A stretch of 64,000 bases of DNA from the NCBI RefSeq assembly GCF_018070075.1, contig NZ_JAGPXE010000001.1:620001-684000 (forward strand). Direction: 5' to 3'. The DNA comes from Saccharopolyspora endophytica. Its GTDB lineage: Bacteria > Actinomycetota > Actinomycetes > Mycobacteriales > Pseudonocardiaceae. Position numbers and translations under genes: made by a program. The first letter of the stretch is position 1; the number at the start of each line of letters is the position of its first letter. Below the pieces are notes generated by a model. The model was not told where the DNA came from, did not search any database, and saw only the letters and a program-made list of their open reading frames with translations. Positions 58,187 through 64,000 of the stretch are shown here, in pieces.

Positions 58187-60898
58187 ATGTCAACGCTGAA
58201 AAGCTCCTTCGCCTCCGGCACGATCAAGGCGCGCCTGATGGCCATCGCACTCGTCCCGAGTGTCGCGGCCCTGCTCGTCGGCGTGGGCTTGTCCGGGTAC
58301 CTGATCTTTCACGGCCTGAGCGTGCAGAACTACGTCGGCAGACTCGCCGACGCCAAGGACCCCTCGGCCAGATTCGTCGCCAACCTGCAGGACGAGCGCC
58401 AGCTGACCCTCGTCTACCTCAGCAACCGCAACGAGCGCCGCAACCTCGACGAGGTCCGCAAGAAGTTCGACGCCTCGCTGGCTGAGATGGACGGCGTCGC
58501 GGAGGAGTTCGCCGACTCGGTGCCGAGCGAGGCGCGGAGCAACTTCGACGAGTTCCGCTCGCAGCTGGGCACCGTCAAGGAGGTGCGCAAGCAGGTCGAC
58601 GGCGGACCGGCCGAGATGGACGCGGTCTACAAGTTCTACAACGGCCTGTTCGACGCCTACAACATGAGCCTGCGGACCTACGTCCGGTACGCGCCGGACG
58701 CTCAGGTCTCCTACGAGAGCTCGGTGTCCGCCGACCTCATGGACGCGGCCGACGCCATGGCCCGAGGCCACGCGCTCGCGCTGGGCCGCACCTCGGTCGG
58801 CATGACGCCCGCGCAGTACCACGAGTACGCGCACCAGATCGGCGCCTTCCACGACAACCTGAACTCGCTGACGCCGCGAATGACGCCGGTCGAGGAGCAG
58901 ACCTACAAGGACCTCCAGAAGGGCTCCGCCTGGACCCGCGTCGACGCGGTGCAGGACGCCATGGAGATCGCCGGTGCCCAGGCCGCGGCCGGCCAGGTCA
59001 TCAAGGTCCCGGTCAGCACCACCGACTGGATCAGCTCCACGCACGACCTGGCGCGCGAGCTCAACGCCCTGTCGACCTCGCACTACCAGTACGCGCTGGT
59101 CCTCGGTGGCACGGTCGCCGGCGAGACGCTGCTGACCTCGGCGATCACCGGCGCGATCATCGTGCTCATCGTCCTGATCGTCTTCCTGATCGCCCTGCGG
59201 CTGGCGAACCTGCTGGTGCGACGGCTCAACAAGCTGCGCAGCGAGACGCTGGCGCTGGCCGAGCGGGAGATGCCGTCGGTCGTGGCGCGGCTGCGCAACG
59301 GCAAGCAGGTCGACGTCGAGCGCGAGGTCTCCTGGCTGCGCTTCGGCAGCGACGAGATCGGTGAGGTCGCCAACGCCTTCAACGAGGCGCAGCGCACCGC
59401 GATCCGCGCGACCGTTGCCGAGGCCGAGACCCGGCAGGGTGTCCGCTCGGTGTTCCTCAACATCGCCCACCGCAGCCAGGTCATGGTCCACCGCCAGCTG
59501 CAGGTGCTCGACAAGGCCGAGCGCAAGCTGGAGGACCCGGACCAGCTGGAGCTGCTGTTCCAGCTCGACCACCTCGCGACCCAGTCCCGCCGCAACGCCG
59601 AGAACCTGATCATCCTCGGTGGTCAGCGCCCCGGCCGGCAGTGGCGCAACCCGGTCCTGCTGCACGACGTCGTGCAGGGCGCGGTCGCCGAGACCGAGCT
59701 CTACGCCCGCGTCGAGATCCAGCAGCTGCCGGAGATCTCGGTGCAGGGCCGCGCGGTCGCCGACCTCGTGCACCTGCTCGCCGAGCTGGTGGACAACGCG
59801 ACCTCGTTCTCGCCGCCGGAATCGCACGTCGAGGTCCGCGGCAACGTGGTCGGCAAGGGCATCATCGTCGAGATCGAGGACCAGGGCATCGGCCTGGAAG
59901 CCGAGAAGCTCGACGAGCTCAACCAGCTGCTGGCCAGCCCGCCCGACTTCTCGGTGATGGCGCTGTCCGAAGAGGCCCGGATGGGTCTGTTCGTGGTCGC
60001 GCAGCTGGCGGGCAGGCACGGCATCAAGGTCACCCTGCGCGACTCCGCCTACGGCGGGATCCGGGCCGTGGCGCTGATCCCGAACCACATCGTCGCCGAG
60101 CGCGGTCCGCAGACCGAGCGCCAGGAGCGCGTCGAGCAGAGCGGTTCGCAGCCCGCGGTTCCGGCCGCCGAGCCGGAGACCCGGCCGAAGATCCCGCGCA
60201 AGCGCTGGATGGAGGGCCGGCTCGACCCGGACGTCATTCCGGACCCGATCGGGCCCGACAGCCCGATCACCCCGCACAACCCGGTCGGCCACGAGGCGGC
60301 CACGCAACGTTGGACCCACCCGGGTGCCAACGGATCCGGGCCGGCCACCGGTGAGATCGGTGCGCCGCAGCAGAACCCGGCCGAGCAGCGTCGCCCCGCC
60401 GCGCCGCCGCGCCAGCCGGAGCCGCCGCGCCAGCCCGAGCCCCGGGTCAACGAACAGCAGCGTCCGGCGATGGGACGGCGGATCGCGCCGGAGCCTCCGG
60501 CGAACATGCCGGGGCTGTCGTCGAACATGCCCAACGCGTCTGGTGAAATCCTCCCGACGGAGGTCGTTGCGAACGGAACCAACGGCTCTGGTCCGCCGAA
60601 GAGCGGTACCACGGCCGGGGTTTCGGTGGACACGTCGGTTTCGAGCTCGGCCGACAAGCCGCCGCTCCCGCAGCGCCGGCGCGGTCAGAAGGCCAATCTC
60701 GCGGCGCCGCTCCGCGCCCAGATCGACCAGAACCAGAAGCCTGAATCCGCGCCGCAGCAGCCCGCTCCCAGCAGCGGTCCGCCGCGGACGCCCGACAGGT
60801 TCCGCAACAGCATGAACGCCTTCCAGACAGGCACCAAGCGAGCGCGCACCAACGACGTGAACAACGACGGTGCGCGGCCAGGAGGAAACGAGGCATGA
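58187..60898 (+). CDS. cvnA: Conservon sensor histidine kinase-like protein CvnA
   Basis: 903 residues. TM1 about 17-40 and TM2 about 315-342 flank a nitrate/sulfonate-sensor-like helical extracellular domain (NLQDERQLTLVYLSN typical). After a HAMP-like segment comes a modified dimerisation helix (VRSVFLNIAHRSQVMVHRQL) and the HATPase domain with N-box AELVDNATSFSPPES (Asn537) and DQGIGLE. The C-terminal ~250 residues are Pro/Gln-rich and disordered. Conservons signal through the downstream GTPase instead of a classical response regulator. ATG 58187 follows GAGACGAGG. Confidence 0.93.
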   Translation: MSTLKSSFASGTIKARLMAIALVPSVAALLVGVGLSGYLIFHGLSVQNYVGRLADAKDPSARFVANLQDERQLTLVYLSNRNERRNLDEVRKKFDASLAEMDGVAEEFADSVPSEARSNFDEFRSQLGTVKEVRKQVDGGPAEMDAVYKFYNGLFDAYNMSLRTYVRYAPDAQVSYESSVSADLMDAADAMARGHALALGRTSVGMTPAQYHEYAHQIGAFHDNLNSLTPRMTPVEEQTYKDLQKGSAWTRVDAVQDAMEIAGAQAAAGQVIKVPVSTTDWISSTHDLARELNALSTSHYQYALVLGGTVAGETLLTSAITGAIIVLIVLIVFLIALRLANLLVRRLNKLRSETLALAEREMPSVVARLRNGKQVDVEREVSWLRFGSDEIGEVANAFNEAQRTAIRATVAEAETRQGVRSVFLNIAHRSQVMVHRQLQVLDKAERKLEDPDQLELLFQLDHLATQSRRNAENLIILGGQRPGRQWRNPVLLHDVVQGAVAETELYARVEIQQLPEISVQGRAVADLVHLLAELVDNATSFSPPESHVEVRGNVVGKGIIVEIEDQGIGLEAEKLDELNQLLASPPDFSVMALSEEARMGLFVVAQLAGRHGIKVTLRDSAYGGIRAVALIPNHIVAERGPQTERQERVEQSGSQPAVPAAEPETRPKIPRKRWMEGRLDPDVIPDPIGPDSPITPHNPVGHEAATQRWTHPGANGSGPATGEIGAPQQNPAEQRRPAAPPRQPEPPRQPEPRVNEQQRPAMGRRIAPEPPANMPGLSSNMPNASGEILPTEVVANGTNGSGPPKSGTTAGVSVDTSVSSSADKPPLPQRRRGQKANLAAPLRAQIDQNQKPESAPQQPAPSSGPPRTPDRFRNSMNAFQTGTKRARTNDVNNDGARPGGNEA

Positions 60899-61311
60899 CG
60901 CTGAAGGCTTATAGCAAGGAAGTTGACTGGCTGCTCAACGATCTCGTGCAGCGGCTGGCCGGCGCGGACAAGGCCGCGTTGCTGTCCTCCGACGGCCTGC
61001 TGCTGGGCAAGACGCCGCAGCTCGGCCAAGCCGACGCGGAGCACCTGGCGGCGGTGGCCTCCGGTTTCCAGAGCCTGTCGAAGGGTGCGGCGCTGCAGTT
61101 CGACGGCGGTGAGGTCTACCAGACCGTCGTGGAGATGGCGAACTGCTTCCTGATGGTCACCGCGGCCAGCGAGGGTGCCTGCCTCGCGCTGATCGCCGCC
61201 GCGGACGCCGACCTCGGCATGATCGCCTTCGAGGCGAACCGAATGGTGACCAGGGTGGGCAACTACCTGAGCTCCGCGCCCCGTGCCGCCGGTTCTCCCC
61301 TTGATGTGTGA
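60895..61311 (+). CDS. cvnB: Conservon roadblock/LC7 protein CvnB
   Basis: 138 residues, roadblock/LC7 fold: NDLVQRLAGADKAALLSSDG, LAAVASGFQSLSKGAALQF, ANCFLMVTAASEGACLALIA and MIAFEANRMVTRVGNYL. Roadblock proteins act as platforms or GAP-like partners of the CvnD GTPase. ATG overlaps the cvnA stop (ATGA). Confidence 0.95.
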   Translation: MTLKAYSKEVDWLLNDLVQRLAGADKAALLSSDGLLLGKTPQLGQADAEHLAAVASGFQSLSKGAALQFDGGEVYQTVVEMANCFLMVTAASEGACLALIAAADADLGMIAFEANRMVTRVGNYLSSAPRAAGSPLDV

Positions 61312-61688
61312 GCGCCATGTCAGGTGGGCGAGGGTGGTTCGACGAGGATGCGGGACCGGTGGTGCGTCCGTACGCCCTGACCAAGGGGCGTACGCGGGCC
61401 ACGAGCTACGAGCTCGACCTGATCACGCTCGTCGTGGCGCGCCAACCGCTGCCGCCGAACGCGCGTGCGCTGTCACCCAACTACCAGCGGGTGCTGCAGG
61501 GATGCGGGTATCCGGTCTCGGTCGCCGAGGTCGCCGCACGAGCGGACTTGCCGCTGGGCGTGGTGAAGATTCTGATCAGTGACTTGATCGAGCGGGACTA
61601 CGTGGTCTTCGGACCGGACTCGTCGCCGACGACCGGACCGAGCCTCGACATGATGCAGAAGGTGCTGGATGGGATCCGCAAACTCTGA
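61308..61688 (+). CDS. cvnC: Conservon DUF742 protein CvnC
   Basis: 126 residues, DUF742: GPVVRPYALTKGRTRATSYE, LDLITLVVARQPL, then a winged-helix-like part VSVAEVAARADLPLGVVKILISDLIERDYV. The GTG at 61308 overlaps the cvnB stop. It links CvnB and CvnD by family knowledge; the HTH-like half suggests DNA or protein binding. Confidence 0.94.
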   Translation: MSAMSGGRGWFDEDAGPVVRPYALTKGRTRATSYELDLITLVVARQPLPPNARALSPNYQRVLQGCGYPVSVAEVAARADLPLGVVKILISDLIERDYVVFGPDSSPTTGPSLDMMQKVLDGIRKL

Positions 61689-62268
61689 ACAAGCCAGCCT
61701 CAACGCGGTCGCCGCGAAGATCCTCATCGCGGGCGGGTTCGGTGTCGGCAAGACGACCCTGGTGGGGTCGGTCAGCGAGATCGTGCCCCTGCGGACCGAG
61801 GAGACGCTGACCGAGGCGAGCGCCGGGGTCGACGACCTGACGGGCGTGGAGCGCAAGACCACCACCACGGTGGCCTTCGACTTCGGCCGCATCACCATCA
61901 GTTCGGACCTGATCCTGTACCTGTTCGGGACCCCGGGCCAGGAGCGCTTCTGGTTCATGTGGAACGAACTGGCCAACGGGGCGCTCGGGGCGATCGTGCT
62001 GGCCGACACCCGGCGACTGGACACCTGCTTCGCGGCGATCGACTACTTCGAGGGCCGCGGGCTGCCGTTCATCATCGGTGTGAACTGCTTCAACGGCACC
62101 CAGATCTACGATCCGGAAGAGGTCCGGCGCGCGCTGGACATCGATGAGAACGTGCCGATCATGCTCTGCGACGCGCGGCAGCGGGACTCCAACAAGCAGC
62201 TGCTGACGACCCTGATGGAGCACGTCATGGCCGTCACCCGCGCCAAGCAGCAGCACGCGATGCGCTGA
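61669..62268 (+). CDS. cvnD: Conservon GTPase CvnD
   Basis: 199 residues, small GTPase of the conservon type: P-loop GGFGVGKTTLVGS (about 23-35), a Thr-rich switch (ERKTTTTVAFDFG), LFGTPGQERFWFMW, VLADTRRLDTCF, and GVNCFNG in the place of NKxD. It overlaps cvnC by 20 bases, so all four conservon genes are translationally chained. It is the presumed output of the sensor. Confidence 0.95.
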   Translation: MGSANSEQASLNAVAAKILIAGGFGVGKTTLVGSVSEIVPLRTEETLTEASAGVDDLTGVERKTTTTVAFDFGRITISSDLILYLFGTPGQERFWFMWNELANGALGAIVLADTRRLDTCFAAIDYFEGRGLPFIIGVNCFNGTQIYDPEEVRRALDIDENVPIMLCDARQRDSNKQLLTTLMEHVMAVTRAKQQHAMR

Positions 62269-62278
62269 TCGTCCCCAC

Positions 62279-62316
62279 GCGCGGCGGCCCCCGGCACGAG
62301 CCGGGGGCCGCCGCGC
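62279..62316 (+). terminator. Terminator of the conservon
   Basis: GCGCGGCGGCCCCCGGC pairs perfectly (17 bp) with its complement at 62300-62316 around ACGA. Confidence 0.85.
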
Positions 62317-62391
62317 ATCCGGGGTGTGGTCGGAGGCACCGCGTGCGGTGGTGCCCGCTGACCCGATGGACGTCCGTGACCAGCGCTGACG

Positions 62392-62397
62392 TACGCT
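62392..62397 (+). promoter_or_regulatory. -10-like element before tsaB
   Basis: TACGCT ends 8 bases before the tsaB GTG at 62406; no ribosome site is visible, so the message may be leaderless. No clear -35. Confidence 0.35.
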
Positions 62398-62405
62398 GGA
62401 TAGCT

Positions 62406-63044
62406 GTGCTCGTCATTGCGCTGGACACCTCGACGCCCGCGGTCACGGCGGGGCTGGTCGACCTCGACGAAGGCAGCCCGCGGGTTCTCGCCGAGCGCGT
62501 CACGATCAACCCGCGCGCGCACGGCGAACTGCTGATGCCGCAACTGGTCGACGTCATGGAGGAGGCCGGTCGCGGCTTCGCCGACGTCGACGCGATCGTC
62601 GCCGGGATCGGACCGGGGCCCTTCACCGGCCTGCGGGTCGGCCTGGCCACCGCCGCCGCCCTCGGCCAGGCGTGCGACGTCCCGGTGCACCCGGTGTGCA
62701 GCCTGGACGCCATCGCCGCCGCCGCTGAGGTGACCGGTCCGCTGCTGGTCGCCACCGACGCGCGCCGCAAGGAGACCTACTGGGCCGTCTACGACGGCGC
62801 GACCCGCGTCGACGGCCCGCACGTCGCGTGCCCCGCCGACGTCCCCACCAGCGGCTGCGCGGTGGCGGCGGGGGAGCTGGCCGAGGCCGTCGGCCTCGAC
62901 GCCGTCGAACCGCGGTTCCCCACCCCCGCCGGTCTGGTGGCCGCCGCCGCGCTCGACGCCGACCCCGAGCCGCTGGTGCCGCTGTACCTGCGGCGACCGG
63001 ACGCCGAGGAGCCCGGGAAGCGGAAGTCGGTGCTCACCCGGTGA
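62406..63044 (+). CDS. tsaB: tRNA t6A biosynthesis protein TsaB
   Basis: 212 residues, a non-catalytic ASKHA partner of Tsa[56 protein letters not shown] and [13 protein letters not shown] are typical. GTG 62406 gives the usual start; GTG 62376 in frame is possible. Its stop overlaps the rimI GTG (GTGA). Confidence 0.95.
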   Translation: MLVIALDTSTPAVTAGLVDLDEGSPRVLAERVTINPRAHGELLMPQLVDVMEEAGRGFADVDAIVAGIGPGPFTGLRVGLATAAALGQACDVPVHPVCSLDAIAAAAEVTGPLLVATDARRKETYWAVYDGATRVDGPHVACPADVPTSGCAVAAGELAEAVGLDAVEPRFPTPAGLVAAAALDADPEPLVPLYLRRPDAEEPGKRKSVLTR

Positions 63045-63520
63045 GCGAGTCGGTCACCGAGGTCGAGGTCCTCAAGCTGCGGCGGGCCGACCTGCGCCGC
63101 TGCGCGCAGCTGGAGCAGGTGCTCTTCGGCGGCGACGACCCGTGGTCGAAGTCGGCGTTCTCCTCCGAGCTGGACCAGGGCCACTACTACCTCGGCGCCT
63201 ACCTCGACGAACGGCTGATCGGCTACGCGGGCCTGGCGGTCAACGGCCGCCCGCCGCACGCGGAGGCCGAGGTGCACACCATCGGCGTCGACCCCGAGCA
63301 CCAGGGGCGCGGCGTCGGCAAGGCCCTGCTGCGCGCGCTGCTGACGCGCGCCGACGAGCACCGGGCGACGACGTTCCTGGAGGTGCGCACCGACAACGAG
63401 CCGGCGATCGCGATGTACCGCGCCCACGGCTTCGAGATCGTCGGCCTGCGCCCGCGGTACTACCAGCCCTCGGGGGCCGATGCCCACACCATGCGACGCG
63501 AAGCCGTGGAGGCGTCATGA
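63041..63520 (+). CDS. rimI: Ribosomal-protein-alanine acetyltransferase RimI
   Basis: 159 residues, GNAT fold: [20 protein letters not shown], acetyl-CoA loop [39 protein letters not shown] and the C-terminal [13 protein letters not shown]. It acetylates the N-terminus of a ribosomal protein (S18 in E. coli). Clustered with tsaB and tsaD as in most actinobacteria. Confidence 0.95.
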   Translation: MSESVTEVEVLKLRRADLRRCAQLEQVLFGGDDPWSKSAFSSELDQGHYYLGAYLDERLIGYAGLAVNGRPPHAEAEVHTIGVDPEHQGRGVGKALLRALLTRADEHRATTFLEVRTDNEPAIAMYRAHGFEIVGLRPRYYQPSGADAHTMRREAVEAS

Positions 63521-63540
63521 GCCGTGACACTGGAGGCGTC

Positions 63541-64000
63541 ATGAGCGAGCGGATCGTTCTGGGGATCGAGAGTTCCTGCGATGAGACGGGAGTCGGCCTG
63601 GTCCGGCTCTCCGCCGACGGCCGCGTGGAGCTGCTGGCCGACGCGGTGGCGTCCAGTGTGGACGAGCACGCGCGCTTCGGCGGCGTGGTCCCGGAGATCG
63701 CCAGCCGCGCGCACCTGGCCGCCATGGCGCCGACGATGCGCCGCGCGCTGGACGAATCGGGCCTTTCTCTGTCCGATGTGGACGCGATCGCCGTCACGGC
63801 CGGACCCGGTCTGGCCGGAGCGCTGATGGTCGGCGTCGCCTCCGCGAAGGCGTACGCGACCGCGCTGAACGTGCCGCTGTTCGGCGTGAACCACCTGGGC
63901 GGGCACGTCGCCGTGGACACCCTGGAGCACGGTCCGCTGCCGGAGCGCTGCCTGGCCCTGCTGGTCTCCGGCGGGCACAGCCAGTTGCTGCTGGTGGAGG
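63541..64000 (+). CDS. tsaD: tRNA N6-threonylcarbamoyltransferase TsaD (5' part)
   Basis: The first 153 residues; the gene runs off the window. [54 protein letters not shown], the iron-binding NHLGGHVA and [12 protein letters not shown] are all diagnostic. ATG 63541 has GGAGGCG 4-10 bases upstream. An in-frame ATG at 63517 overlaps the rimI stop and has its own GGAGGCG copy, because a 15-base segment is duplicated; either or both starts may be used. Confidence 0.96.
   Translation, partial: MSERIVLGIESSCDETGVGLVRLSADGRVELLADAVASSVDEHARFGGVVPEIASRAHLAAMAPTMRRALDESGLSLSDVDAIAVTAGPGLAGALMVGVASAKAYATALNVPLFGVNHLGGHVAVDTLEHGPLPERCLALLVSGGHSQLLLVE

Noticed and set aside
57717-58245. Short open frames upstream of the conservon
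   Set aside because: Several overlapping frames of 60-90 codons on both strands with no ribosome sites, no motifs and atypical codon use.

Overview
The window is a GC-rich actinobacterial chromosome segment. Gene content and order, together with the XRE/DUF5753-DUF397 pairs, PPE-like proteins and a conservon, point to Pseudonocardiaceae, most likely Saccharopolyspora or a close relative; this is inference from content and no database was searched.

Region 1 (1-21.0 kb) is a type VII secretion (T7SS) locus of the ESX-4 type: an uncharacterised gene, eccE, eccB, two WXG/ESX-like genes, mycP, eccD, eccC, an Hsp70-like membrane protein of the Rv3446c type, then two WXG100 genes (esxU, esxT) directly ahead of rplM-rpsI. 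The same order, without eccE, is known around Mycobacterium tuberculosis Rv3441c-Rv3450c. Between eccC and the Hsp70-like gene sits an accessory block (13.0-17.8 kb): a tiny membrane protein, a Cys-pair protein, an XRE/DUF5753 regulator with its DUF397 partner, an ESX-like protein, a DUF3558-like lipoprotein, a large PPE-like cargo protein and an EspG-like chaperone.

Region 2 (21.4-37.8 kb) holds housekeeping genes: rplM, rpsI, glmM, then a second T7SS cargo block (tiny membrane proteins with Gln/Pro tails at 24.0-25.2 kb; ESX-like protein, 857-aa cargo and partner at 25.3-28.8 kb), a PQ-rich membrane protein, an alpha/beta-hydrolase-fold protein without its serine, glmS, nnr, alr, a second hydrolase, tsaE and a DedA-type protein. 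glmM and glmS supply UDP-GlcNAc precursors and alr supplies D-alanine, so the segment is linked to wall synthesis.

Region 3 (37.9-53.4 kb) is metabolic and regulatory: IclR regulator, malate synthase, DUF6986 aldolase-like protein, PP2C phosphatase, zinc alcohol dehydrogenase, GerW-like protein, an atypical Ser/Thr kinase, a secreted subtilisin, then urate catabolism (NCS2 permease, uricase, HIU hydrolase, OHCU decarboxylase, HTH regulator, thiamine-binding-like protein) and glyoxylate-linked genes (hydroxypyruvate isomerase, glycerate kinase).

Region 4 (53.5-57.4 kb, minus strand) is a four-gene operon for a Tat-exported two-subunit molybdenum hydroxylase followed by a Cu/Zn-SOD-like lipoprotein and CopC. 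Region 5 (57.4-64.0 kb) is a complete conservon (cvnA-D) followed by tsaB-rimI-tsaD, the last cut by the window end.

The points I would look at first are: a C-terminal tail motif shared by three large T7SS cargo proteins; the recurring unit of small ESX-like gene plus large tailed cargo; four families of intergenic palindromic repeats placed just after genes; two overlapping frames over the same tandem repeat upstream of the kinase; and the molybdenum hydroxylase/SOD/CopC operon.
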